A DNA stretch of 64,000 nt from Agelas oroides (GCA_949130485.1 OX422183.1:25869316-25933315), one strand, 5' to 3'. Shown: positions 1 to 10,717, numbered from the stretch's first letter. The notes: a model not told the origin generated them from the sequence alone. Program-made: numbers and translations.

Positions 1-185
1 ACTTTTGTCCATCTGTCCCTGTCCCTATGTCCCTGTTTGCTTCCATGTATCCCTGTCCAGGAAATTTTCATCTAATGAACATTGATTTGCCAGCTGGTGT
101 TTGTGCACCCCCACTTGACGCACAACTGCCTCTGTTGCTGTCCCACTATCCATTCGATGTTCTGCTTCTGTGTCTTTCACTTTGT
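1..185 (+). repeat. 3' tail of a spacer module (partial, runs in from the left)
   Basis: The first 185 bases match the spacer tail at 10843-11020: the words GGAAATTTTCATCTAATG and TTGCCAGCTGGTG, then the CACCCCCACTTGACGCACAA stretch, then CTTCTGTGTCTTTCACTTTG leading into the hexamer array. The window therefore opens at the end of a spacer like S1 or S4, inside the second 181-bp tail unit. No coding content is seen. Confidence 0.85.
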
Positions 186-331
186 CCGTGTGTCCCTGTC
201 ACTATCCCTGTTCCCCTGTCCCTATCCCTGTTCCCCTGTCCCTGTTGCTGTCACTATCCCTGGCCCCTGTCCCTATTCCTCTGTCCCTTTCCCTGTTCTA
301 ATCCGTCTGTCCATGTCCCTATGTCTGTCCT

Positions 332-501
332 TCTCCCCTTGCCCCGGTACCTGTCCCTGCCAATCTTCCTCTGTCCCAGGTCTGTCTCTGATCTCGTACC
401 GGTACCAGTCCTTGCTTCTTTGTCATCTTCCCTCTGCCCTCCACTGAAGTCCTTCTGCTCCTGTTTTTATCCCTCCAGGACCATTTCTGGCCCTCTCTTC
501 C
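332..501 (+). repeat. M0 block, copy 1
   Basis: A non-hexamer word block just downstream of a spacer tail. It runs from CCTTGCCCCGGTACC to ACCATTTCTGGCCCTC and contains the 10-bp palindrome GTACCGGTAC at 396-405. It recurs at the same place after every complete spacer (11174, 28230, 35327, 48491) and is absent after the two truncated spacers. Confidence 0.8.
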
Positions 502-630
502 TGTTTCCCCATTCCTGTCCCTCTGTCCCTGTCCCTCTGTCCCTTTGTCCCTGTCACTCTGTCCGTGTCTCACTCGCTATTCCAGTCCCTCTTTCCTTAT
601 TCTTGTCCGTCTGTTGTGTTTCTGTTGCTG

Positions 631-890
631 TCCAAGCCCCCCTTTCCATGTCCCTTTCCGTAGATCCCCGTTTCTGTCCTCCTTTCCCTGTTCCTGTCCC
701 TGTCTGTCTGTCACAGTCCCTGTCCTTCGGTCCATGTCCATCTGCCCTTTCTCTGTTCCTGTACCTTTCGCTGTGATTCCTTCCTGTCCCTCTCTCAGCC
801 TGTCACTGTCCCTCTGTCCCTTTCCCTACGTCTGTCAATTGTCCCTCCATCCCTGTGTCCTTGTCCGTCTGTCCTCGCCCCTATTTCTGT
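631..890 (+). repeat. B block, class I, copy 1
   Basis: A block of about 260 bp recognised by CCCTTTCCATGTCC, then CCGTAGATCCCCGTTTCTG, CTGCCCTTTCTCTG, TGTGATTCCTTCCTGTC, TGTCAATTGTCC and CGCCCCTATTTCTG. Class I has the TGCCCTTTCTC and TGTCAATTG forms and usually lies next to a spacer. Confidence 0.8.
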
Positions 891-1844
891 GTCCCTCTCC
901 CTGTTCACCTGTCCCCCTGTCCCTGTCATCTGTTCCGATCCCTGTCCCTGTCCTCTGTTCCGATCCCTGTCCCTCTGTGCTTGTCCCTTGTCACTCTCCC
1001 TGTCGCTCTCCCTGTCCCTCTATGCTGTCCCTCTGTCCTTCTCCGTCTGTCCTTGTGCCTCTGTCCTTGTCCCTCTGTCCTTGTCCCCTGTCACTCTCCC
1101 TGTCCCCCTGTCCCTGTGCCTCTGTTCCGGTCCCGTTTCCTCTGTCCTTGTCCCCTTTCCCCCTGTCACTGACCCTCTGTCCCTGTCCCTCTGTGCTATC
1201 CCTCTGTCCTTCTCCCTCTGTCCTTGTCCCTCTGTCCCTGTCCCTCTGTCCTTGTTCCCTGTCACTCTCCCTGTCCAACTGTCCCTGTTCCTCTGTCGTG
1301 TCCCTCAGTCCCTGTCCCCCTATCCCTCTTCCTCTGTCGTGTGCCTCAGTCCCTGTCCTTCTTTCCCTATTCCAGTCCATTTGTCCCCTTTCATGTGCCC
1401 TTGTCCATCTGTCCTTTCCCCTATTTCTGTGTATCTCTACCTGTTGCCCTGTCCCCCTGTCCCTTTCCCCCTGTCCCTGTCCCTCTGTCCCTCTCACTGT
1501 GTCCCCGTTCCTGCCTATGTTTCTATCCACCTCCCTCTTCCTTCTCCCCATCCCTCTGTCCCTGTACATCTCTCCGTGTCCCTCTGTCCTTACCCATCTG
1601 TCATGCTGTCCCTGTTCCGGTCCTTGTCCGTCTGTCTCTGTTCTTCTTTGTGTACCTCTCCTTGTCCCTCTGTCCCTGTACCTATCTCCCTTTCTCTGTC
1701 CCTGTCCTCATCTCAATCTCATTATCCATATCCCTTTGTCCCTGTAAATCTGGCCTTGTCACTGTGTTCCTGTTCCTGTCTTTGTCCCGATCCATCTCCC
1801 TCTTCCATGTCCCCATCCCTCTGTCCTTGTCCCTCTGTCCTTGT

Positions 1845-1889
1845 CCCTCTGTCCCTGTCCCTCTGTCCCTGTCCCTCTGTCCCTGTCCC
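1845..1889 (-). other. Clean hexamer run with G-quadruplex pattern (G-rich strand is -)
   Basis: CCC tracts on the + strand are separated alternately by TGT and TCTGT. On the - strand this gives at least four GGG tracts with loops of 3 and 5, the classical intramolecular G-quadruplex pattern. Similar runs lie at 39851-39900 and 51104-51153. Confidence 0.65.
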
Positions 1890-3178
1890 TCTGTCCTTGT
1901 CCCTGTCCTTGTCCCTTTGCTTCTGTCTCATCTCTACTTGTCCCTATACCTCTTTCCTTATTCCAGTGCCTGCGTCCTTGTGCATCTGTCCTTCCCCTAT
2001 TTCTGTGTCCCTCTTCCTGTCCTCCTCTCCCACTGTCCCTGTCCCTCTGTCCCTGTCCCTGTCCCTCTGTCCTTTTTCCCTGTCACTCTCACTGTACCCT
2101 TGTCACTGTCCCTATTTGTGTCCCTCTCCGTGTCCCTCTGTCCCTCCTCTGTCTCCTGCACCTGTCTCCTTGTCCCTCTTCCTGTCCTTGTCTCAGTTTT
2201 TGTCCATGTTCATCTCCATCTTCCTTGTCCCTATCCCTCTGTCCCTGTACATCTGGCCCTGTCTCTCTCTCCCTCTTCCTGTCTTTGTCCTATCCATCCG
2301 TCCATATCCCTTTGTTCTTGTACATCTGGCCCTGTCACTCTGTCCGTGTTCCTGTCTTTGTCCTTATCCATCTCCCTCCTCCATGTCCCCCTCCCTCTGT
2401 ACCTGTCCCTCTGTCCTTGGCCATCTCTCACTCTGTCACTGTTCCCTGTCACTCTGTCCCTGTTCCTGTCCTTGTCCGTCTATCCTTGTCCCTGTCCCTA
2501 TTTGTGTTCCTCTCCCTGTCCCTCTGTCCCTGTACCTATCTCCCTGTCTCTGTCCCTCACCTCATCTCTATCTCCCTTTTCTTTATCCATATCCTTTTTT
2601 CCCTGTACATCTCGCCGTGTCACTCTGTCCCTGTTCCTGTTTTTGTCCCTATCCATCTCCCTCTTCCTTGTTCATATCCGTTTGTACCTGTACATCTGGC
2701 CCTGTCACTCTGTTCCTGTTCCTGTCCATCTGTATCTGTCCCTGTCACTGTCCCTCTATCCCTCTCTCTGTCCCTGTTTCCCTTCCAATTTTTCCATCCC
2801 TCTGTCCCTGTTGTCCTGTCTATGTCCCAGTCCCAGTCCTTGTGCCTATGTATCTCCCTCTTCCCTGTCCTTCTATCCTGGTCCCTCTGTCCCCGTTCCT
2901 TTCTATCTGTCATAGTCCCTGTTCCTTTGCTTTCATTCATTTCCTATCCCTCCTGTCATTGTCCCTGTCCCTGTCACTCTATCTCTGTTCCTGTTCCTGT
3001 CCCTCTGCAGCTGTCCCTGTCCTTCATCCCCTGTCCCTGTTCCTGTTGTTATCACCACCGCTCTGTCCCTGTCTGTGTCACCCTGTCCCTGTTCCTGTCC
3101 CTCTCCCGGTCCGTGTCTCAGTCACTATTCCAGTCACTCATTCCTTGTTCTTGTCCGTCTGTTGTGCTTCTATTCCTG

Positions 3179-3438
3179 TCCAAGTCCCCCTTTCCATGTC
3201 CCTTTCCATAGATCCCCGTTTCTGTCCTCCTTTCCCTGTTCCTGTCCCTGTCTGTCTGTCACAGTCCCTGTCCTTCGGTCCATGTCCATCTGCCCTTTCT
3301 CTGTTCCTGTACCTTTCGCTGTGATTCCTTCCTGTCCCTCTCTCAGCCTGTCACTGTCCCTCTGTCCCTTTCCCTATATCTGTCAATTGTCCCTCCGTCC
3401 CTGTATCCTTGTCTGTCTGTCCTCACCCCTATTTCTGT
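3179..3438 (+). repeat. B block, class I, copy 2
   Basis: Same words as the copy at 631-890, with TGTCAATTG and the variant CTCACCCCTATTTCTG. It lies inside array A1 with no spacer next to it, so it is an internally duplicated segment. Confidence 0.8.
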
Positions 3439-4015
3439 GTCGCTCTCCCTGTTCACCTGTCCCCCTCTCCCTGTCCTCTGTTCCGATCCCTTTCCCTCTG
3501 TCATTGTCCCCTGTCACTCTCCCTGTCACTCTCCCTGTCCCTCTGTGCTGTCCCTCTGTCCTTCTCCCTCTGTCCTTGTCCTTCTGTCCTTGTCCCTCTG
3601 TCCTTGTCCCTCTGTCCTTGTCCCCTGTCACTCTCCCTGTCCCCCTGTCCCTCTCCCTCTGTTCCAGTCCCGTTCCCTCTGTCCTTGTCCCCTGTCCCCC
3701 TGTCGCTGACCCTCTGTCCCTGTCCCTCTCTGCTATCCCTCTGTCCTTCTCCCTCTGTCCTTGTCCCTCTGTCCCTGTCCCTCTGTCCTTGTTCCCTGTC
3801 ACTCTCCCTGTCCCACGGTCCCTGTTCCTCTGTTGTGTCCCTCAGTCCCTGTCCCCTGTCACTCTCCCTGTCCCTCTGTCCCTCTCCCTCTGTCCCTCTC
3901 CCTCTGTCATGTCCCTCATTCCCTGTCCTTCTTTCCTTATTCCAGTCCATTTGTCCCTGTTCATGTGTCCTTGTCTGTCTGTCCTTTCCCCTATTTCTGT
4001 GTATCTCTACCTGTT

Positions 4016-4039
4016 CCCCTGTCCCCCTGTCCCCCTGTC
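4016..4039 (+). repeat. CCCCTGTC octamer, 3 units
   Basis: Three perfect tandem octamers after the shared word GTGTATCTCTACCTG. The paralogous positions carry 5 units (12321), 6 units (29221), 3 units (59139), about 2 degenerate units (near 1446) and at most 1 (near 36383). Confidence 0.85.
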
Positions 4040-7000
4040 CCTGTCCCTCTGTCCCTCTGACTGTGTCCCTGTTCCTGCCTATGTTTCTATCCACCTCCCT
4101 CTTCGTTCTCCCCATCCCTCTGTCCCTGTACATCTCTCCCTGTCCCTCTGTCCTTATCCATCTGTCACTCTGTCCCTGTTCCAGTCCTTGTCCGTCTGTA
4201 TCTGTTCCTCTTTGTGTCCCTCTCCTTGTCCCTCTGTCCCTGTACCTATCTCCCTGTCTCTGTCCCTCTCCTCATCTCTATCTCCCTTTTCTTTATTTGT
4301 ATCCTTTTGTCCCTGTACATCTCGCCCTATCACTCTGTCCCTGTTCCTGTCTTTGTCCCTATCCATCTCCCTCTTCCTTGTTCATATCCGTTTATCCCTG
4401 TAGATCTGGCCCTGTCACTCTGTTCCTGTTCCTGTCCATCTGTACCTGTCCCTGTCACTGTCCCTCTATCCCTCTCTCTGTCCCTGTGTCCCTTTCAATA
4501 TTTCCGTCCCTCTGTCCCTGTTGTCCTGTCTATGTCCCAGTCCCAGTCTTTGTGCCTATGTATCTCCCTCTTCCCTGTCCTTCTATCCTTGTCCCTCTAT
4601 CCCCGTTCCTTTCTATCTGTCATAGTCCCTGTTTCTTTGCTGTCATTCATTTCCTATCCCTCCTGTCATTGTCCCTGTCCCTGTCACTCTATCCCTCTTC
4701 CTGTTCCTGTCCCTCTGCAGCTGTCCCTGTCCTTCAACCCCTGTCCCTGTTCCTGTTGTTATCACCACTGCTCTGTCCCTGTCTGTGTCACCCTGTCCCC
4801 GTTCCTGTCCCTCTCCCAGTTCCCATCCGTCTGTCCCTCTGTTTCTCTTTCCCTCTGTTCCTGTCCCTATGTCTGGCCTTGTCCCTTTCACCCGGTCTGA
4901 CAATACCTGTCGCTCCCTGTCCTTGTTCCTCTCCTTGTCCCTGCCCTTGTTCCTGTTCCTGTCCCTGTCTGTGTCACTTTGTCTGTGTCACTCTGTCCGT
5001 ATCCCTGTCCCTCTGTCCCTGTTTTTGTAACCCTGTTCATGTTCCTGTTCTATGTCACTGTTCATCTGTCCCTGTCGCTATGTCTGTCCTTGTTTCTCTG
5101 TCCATGTCTGACTATTCCTATCGCTGTCCCTCTGTCGTTGTTTCTCTCTCCGTGTCTGACTATTCCTGTCACTGTCCCTCTGTCCCTGTCATGTCCTGTC
5201 CCTGTCCACCTGTCCCTCTGTCCCTCTCTCCCTGTCCTGTCCATGTTCCTGTCCGTGTTCCTCTCCCTTTCTTCCTGTTCCAATGTCCCATTGCCTGTTT
5301 GTGTGTCCATGTCCCAGTGCATTTCCCTCCACCCCTGTCCTTCTCCCCTGGTCCCTCTGTCCCTGTCTATCTGTTCCTGTCACTCAGTCCCCGTTCCCTG
5401 TTCCTGGGAGCTGTCTATCTGTCACAGTCCCTATCCCTCTGTCCCTGTCAATCTGGCCTTGTCTTTGTCCCTGTCCCTATTGCGGTGATTTTCTTCCTGT
5501 CCCTATCGCTGTCCCAAACTACCTTTTTCTCTCTCCCTCTGTCCCTATCCCTCTGTCCCTATCCCTCTGTCCCTGTCCCTTTTCCTGTCCCTATCCTTGT
5601 CCGTCTGTCATTGTCCCTCTGTTCCTGTCCCTGTCCCTCTGTCCTTGTCCCCAGTCACTCTCCCTGTCCCCCTGTCCTTGTCCCTCTGTCGTGTCCCTCA
5701 GTCCCTGTCCCTCTGTCTCTGTCTCATCTCTCTTGGTCCCTATACCTCTTTCCTTATTCCAGTCCCTGTGTCCCTGTCCCTATGTCCTTGTGCATCTGTC
5801 CTTCACCTACTTCTGTGTCCCTCTCCCTGTCCTCTTGTCACACTGTCCCTGTCCCTTTGTCACTGTCCTCTGTCCTTGTCTCTCTGTCCCTATCCCTCTG
5901 TCCTTGTCCCCTGTCACTCACCCTGTCCCCCTGTCTGTATTTGTGTCCCTCTCCATGTCCCTCTGTCCCTGTACCTGTCTCCTTGTCTCTGTCCCCGTCC
6001 TTGTGTCTATCTCACTCTTCCTTGTCCATATCCATTTGTCCCCATACATCTGGCATTGTCATCCTGTCCCTGATCCTTTCTGTGTCCATATCCATCTCCG
6101 TCTTCCTTGTCCCTATCCCTCTGTCCCTGTACATCTGGCCCTGTCACTCTGTTTCTGTTCCTGTCCATCTGTCTCTGTCCCTGTCACTGTCCCTCTATCC
6201 CTCTCTCTGTCCCTGTGTCCCTTTCAATTTTTCCGTCCCTCTGTCCCTGTTCTCCTGTCTATGTCCCAGTCCCAGTCCTTGTGCCTATGTATCTCCCTCT
6301 TCCCTGTCCTTCTATCCTAGTCCCTCTGTCCCCATTCTTTTCTATCTGTAATAGTCCCTGTCCCTTTGCTGTCATTGATTTCCTATCCCTGTCCCAGTCC
6401 CTCTGTCCCTCAGTCTCTGTCCCTATGTGTGTCCTTCTCCCTGTCACTCTATCCATTCCCCTGTTCCTATTCCTGTCCCTTTGCAGCTGTCCCTCTCCTT
6501 CAGCCCCAGTCCTTGTTTCTGGCGTTATCACTATCGCTCTGTCCCTGTCTGTGTCACCCTGTACCCATTCCTGTCCCTTTGTCCCTTTTCCTCTGTACCT
6601 TTCTCTGTTCCCATCCGTCTGTCCCTGTCCCTCTGTTTCTCTTTCCCTCTGTTGCTGTCACTGCGTCTGGCCCTGTCCCTCTATCCCTGTTTGACTATTC
6701 CTGTCGGTCCCTGTCCTTGTTCCTGTCTTTGTCCCTGCCCTTGTTCCTGTTCCTGTCCCTGTCTGTGTCACTTTGTCTCTGTCATTCTGTCCGTGTTCCT
6801 GTCCCTTTGTTTCTGTTCCTCTGTCCCAGTCCTTGTTTTGTCCGTCCCTGTCCCGGTCCATTTCCCTCTCTCCCTGTTTCCGTCCCTGTCCTTCTGTCCT
6901 GGTCCCTCTGTCTCTATCCATCTGTTCCTGTCACTCAGTCCCTTTTGCTTATTCCTGTCTATCTGTCACGGTCCCTGTCCATCTGTCATTGTCTCTGTCC

Positions 7001-7054
7001 CTGTGCATTTCGCTGTCCTTATTGCTGTCCCCAACTCGCTGTCCCTCTGTCCCT

Positions 7055-7173
7055 ATTAACTCTACCCCTTGTTCATAGTGCCATGGATGCATGTGTTAAA
7101 TTTGGCATGTCCAAAGTTGTTTAGTGTATAATTTATATGTATATAGGCTGCCTTATCTGTTCTGAGGGTTATT
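7055..7173 (+). repeat. M1, A/T-rich island in the array, copy 1
   Basis: A 119-bp island unlike the hexamer. It runs from ATTAACTCTACCCCTTG through CATGTGTTAAATTTGGCATG and TATAATTTATATGTATATAG to GGGTTATT. It lies 1.5 kb before spacer S1. This copy lacks the GAGTTCCTTAAGCTTG word found just upstream of the other five copies, and has GGATGC where most have GGGTGC. Confidence 0.88.
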
Positions 7174-8555
7174 GTCCCTATCCCTGTCCCTATGTCCCTG
7201 TTTGTGTCACCCTGTTCATGTTCCTGTCCTTTGTCACTGTTCCTCTGTCCCTGTCCCTATGTCTGTCCTTGTTTCTCTGTCCCTGTCTGACTATTCCTGT
7301 CGCTGTCCCTCTGTCCTTGTTTCTCTGTGCCTGTGTGACTATCCCTGTCACAGTCCCTCTGTCCCTGTCATATCCTGTCCCTGTCCCTGTCCAGTCCCTG
7401 TCCTGTCCCTGTCCATCTGTCCCTCTGTCCCTGTCCTGTCCACGTTCCTGTCCCTCCTCCTGTCCCTTTCTTCCTGTTCCTATGTCCCATTGCCTGTTTG
7501 TGTGTCCATGTCCCAGTCCATTTCCCTCCATCCCTGTCCTTCTCCCCTGATCCCTCTGTCCCTGTCTATCTGTTCCTGTCACTCAGTCCCTGTTCCCTGT
7601 TCCTGGGTACTGTCTATCTGTCACAGTCCCTGTCCCTCTGTCCCTGTCGATCTGGTCTTGTCATGTCCCTGTCCCTATCGCTGTCCCAAACTACCTTTTC
7701 CTCTCTCCCTCTGTTCTTATCCCTCTGTCCCTGTCCCTTTTCCTGTCCCTATTCTTGTCCCTCTGCCCTGTCTTTGTCACCCTGTCCCTGTTCCTGTCGC
7801 TTTGTCTCTGTTTCTCCATCCCTTTCCCTGTTTCTAACTTTCTGTCTCAGTCACTGTTTGTATGTCCCTCCGTTCCTGTCCCTGTCCATTTCCCTGTCCA
7901 TCTCCCTCTCTCCTTGTCCCGGATGTTGTCTCTCTATTCCTCCCTCTGTCCCTCTGTCCCTATCCATGTTCTCATATCTCTGCCCCTGTCCTTGTCCTTG
8001 TGCCTATTTGTCTCCCTCTTCCCTATCCTTCTTTCCAAGTCCCTCTGTTCCTGTTCATCTGTTCCGGTCCCTCTGTCCCTGTCAATCTGTTCCTGTCACT
8101 CTGTCCCTGTTCCTATCTATCTGTTACAGTCGCCCTAACATTGTACCCCTGTCACTCTGTTCCTGTCCCTGTGCCCCTATTCCTGTCCCTTTCCGTCTGT
8201 CCATGTGCTGGCCTCTGTCCATATCCCTCTGTTCCTGTGACCCTCGACGTCCTTGTCCTTGTCACTATCCCTCTCTCCCTGTCCCCTTGTCCCTCTGTCC
8301 CTAACTCTTTCTCCTCTGTCCCTGTCCTTCTGTCCATCTTCCAGTTCCTCTACCTGTCCATATCCCTCTCTCCCTGTCCCTGTCCCTCTGTCCGTATCTC
8401 AGTCCCTGTCTTTCTCTCCCTGTCCCCTTCCCTGTCGCTCATTCCCTATCCATGTCCCTCTCTCCCTGTTGCTATGTCCCTTTCCCTGTCTCTCTCTCCC
8501 TGCCTCTTTCGCTCTATCCCCCTCTCCCTGTCCCTGTGTTTGTCCTTCTGTCCTT

Positions 8556-8960
8556 GACTCTACCCTCTCTTTCGTTGATATACCTGGTTCTACTAGGTTC
8601 ATTATGACATCCCCCAACTTTTGTAGTTACGCTTAAATCTACTTGGTTGTACTTGACTCACCCAACTCTATGCTATAATGCTCTACCAGGTTTAGTTGAA
8701 CTCTCCTACAGTCTGCTACGTTGTACTACTAGAATCTATACAACACTCTGTATCCCACTCTACCGTAGCTTCTAATGGAATCTGCCTGACTCCACTACAC
8801 TCTACCATAGCTCTACCTGATTCTAAGGGACTCTGCTTGACTCCACCTCTCTCTGCCATGGCTCTCCCTGATTCTACAGGAGAGTATTTGACTCCACCTA
8901 ACTTAACCATGGATTTCCTGGTTCCAATCAATGCCACCCTTACTCTACATCTTTCTGGTT
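8556..8960 (+). repeat. CTCTAC/TTGACTC degenerate short repeat at the spacer 5' end
   Basis: The words GACTCTACC, GGTTCTACT, TTGACTCCACC and CTCTACCTGATTCTA recur at irregular spacing. This looks like the decayed remains of a second short tandem repeat. It also explains why a 90-codon frame (8696-8968) stays open in all six spacer copies. Counterparts: 19828-20243, 25737-26152, 32644-33058, 46039-46450 and 56443-56858. Confidence 0.6.
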
Positions 8961-9464
8961 CTACTTGACTGTTGTAATTTTACAAAGATAGTGGTTTTGT
9001 TGCTTCTTACTTTCTTTTTTCCTACTTATATGCACTTACTCCTTACTAAAGCATCCCTGCATGTCTCAAGAAGTCATGCTACAACTAGGGCAGACTCTGC
9101 ATCTAGTGAGGTTTTTGTATTGAAGAAGTCCCACAATCAACTTTACACTGACATGAATTCTGCACAATGTAACACGCTATTACAGCATAAACCCTTCCCC
9201 CTGACTCACCTCAGAACCAGCCAACTCCTCCTCCACTTATCTCCAGTAACAGTCTAACCTCTTTCCACAACACGTACACTAGCTCCCAGCATGAAGAGTC
9301 CTTATCTGGATTCCTTCAATTATTCAGCCCTACCCTAGCATGCATGTAATCTGGAACAAATGGCCGTCACCCTCCCCCCCTTTCCCCCTCCCGCAAAGAT
9401 CCCTACGGATTACAGGAAGACATAATTTGCACAGTTTTGTGAGTGTTACCTCAGCAAATGGGAG

Positions 9465-9522
9465 CTACGATGTGCGTCGTAGCAGTGTTGGCGCTCCCCC
9501 ACCCGACACCCCAACCACTGCT
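9465..9522 (+). other. Double inverted repeat / hairpin in S1
   Basis: Stem 1 is CTACGA (9465-9470) with TCGTAG (9477-9482). Stem 2 is AGCAGTGTTGG (9481-9491) with CCAACCACTGCT (9511-9522), one base unpaired, around a C-rich loop. It could be a cruciform or the fold of a spacer transcript. No function is shown. Confidence 0.6.
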
Positions 9523-10037
9523 GTGTAGCTATCTCTTGGATACACTGACAACGCAGTGGGAATGGAGGCGATGTAGCTACACTACCTGCAATGTTGAAGT
9601 TCTTAGAAGCTAGTATAGATAGTCAAAAGTACAAAAATCATATAAGCTAGGCAGTAATCTTGATGACATTCTGCCAAATGCATGCAACTGAACAAAAAAA
9701 AAAAATTTTGAGCAAAAAGTTTCCCCACTAGGGTGAGGTCTTGGGGTATTGGGCTACCAGTCCCAGGTAACACCTGATGGCAGAGCCAGAGCCCCTCTCC
9801 TCCTTGCAGCTGGCTAGGCTGACACCCCTGGTTCCACTCCGTGTCCAGAGTCTGTGGGATGTAAGGGAGGAACAGAGCGGTCCCTAGACCATATCGAGCA
9901 GCCAACTCGCATAGCTCTGAACCTTCTAACAGCTTTGGTTATGACTGTTAGTCCCCACAGTCTCCATGTAGGACACTCCCCAACAGCTGCGCACAGTGTG
10001 GGTACTAGTAAAAGTGTTTTTCTCCTATTTATACTGC

Positions 10038-10045
10038 TATAAAAT
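10038..10045 (+). promoter_or_regulatory. TATA-like box TATAAAAT in S1
   Basis: TATAAAAT is present and identical in all five spacers that reach this point. About 70 bp downstream lies a CpG-rich, alternating purine-pyrimidine patch (TGCGCGTGCGCGC at 10114-10126). That combination is promoter-like, but no recognisable transcript follows. It is a weak call. Confidence 0.25.
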
Positions 10046-10648
10046 GCGTCCCTAATAATTATGGGTTTCGAAACAATGAATATCATCAACGTCTCGTTAA
10101 TTACATTTCCGCTTGCGCGTGCGCGCTTTCGCTTGCACCTCATTAGCCCTCGCGGTCGCGGAACCAGACTCGGACTCCGCGAGCTAACCAGATCCAAACG
10201 CAGTTTTTGTCACTACTGGCAGGAGCCGTGTGAAGGTCTGCAGTCTAGATCAAAGGACAAATGTTAGCTTCAGGCTAGGGTACAGCTGGAAGTAACAGCT
10301 AGCCACACGATCATGGCTGAGAGTCAACGTATCAGAGACAGTGCTGCATTACGTCACAGATGATGTGGTGTCTTCTGGTTTCCCATGGTGGCTCATCATC
10401 TATCAGGTACAGGGTGCACTTGCAGATTGCTCTGAGAAGAACAGTCAGTAAGATATCAAGGTGATTGTGTAACCAACATAGGCAGTGTTGTCCCATTGTG
10501 TCTCATGATGTCACATGGGATCTCATCATGTTACATGATGGTTCGTGTTGTCTGATGGTTTCAAGGTTTCATGTCGAAGCACCCTGATGACCAGTGTTTT
10601 TGAAGCATATCTACCAAAACAAAGTCACTTGGCCATAACTGACCAACC

Positions 10649-10717
10649 CATTTGAGCCATAAATGCCCACCCATTTATGGTGTAAATGCCACACCCATTT
10701 ATGACAAATGCCACACC
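10649..10717 (+). repeat. 24-bp VNTR in S1, 3 units
   Basis: Tandem units of the form CATTTATGACATAAATGCCA plus CACC, here 23, 24 and 22 bp long. They end before TATTCAAGCGATGAATG. Unit number differs between spacers: 3 here, 4 in S3, 1 in S4, 2 in S5. Confidence 0.8.

Larger units (their letters stand above)
186..8555 (+). repeat. Hexamer satellite array A1 (TGTCCC-type)
   Basis: A degenerate tandem array of TGTCCC, with CTGTCC, TTGTCC and CTCTGTCC variants, that is poor in A. Blocks in order: M0 at 332-501, B at 631-890 and 3179-3438, C near 5284, M1 at 7055-7173, C near 7485, and D near 7905-8330. D contains CCCGGATGTTGTCTC and GTGACCCTCGACGTCC. Cleaner hexamer runs occur near 1845-1889. 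Frames of up to 980 codons (3409-6351) are open on the + strand, and other frames over the same bases are open too, so these reflect the stop-free repeat. No gene is seen. Confidence 0.93.

Noticed and set aside
3409..6351. 980-codon + strand open frame and similar frames (889-3324, 11473-13917, 35443-38229, 41132-43708, 48223-50643, 51996-54518) as large Pro/Cys/Leu/Ser proteins
   Set aside because: The hexamer has no stop codon in any + frame, other frames over the same bases are open too, composition is a pure dipeptide pattern, and 8- and 11-bp unit changes shift phase freely between paralogous copies.
7055..7173. CRISPR-like array of repeats and spacers
   Set aside because: Repeat copies are kilobases apart or directly tandem hexamers, with no constant-length unique spacers, and the sequence is eukaryotic in character.
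10061..10267. 68-codon + frame downstream of the TATA-like box as a small gene
   Set aside because: Its only support is the weak TATA box; it overlaps the CpG-rich patch and the opposite-strand frame and shows no family resemblance.
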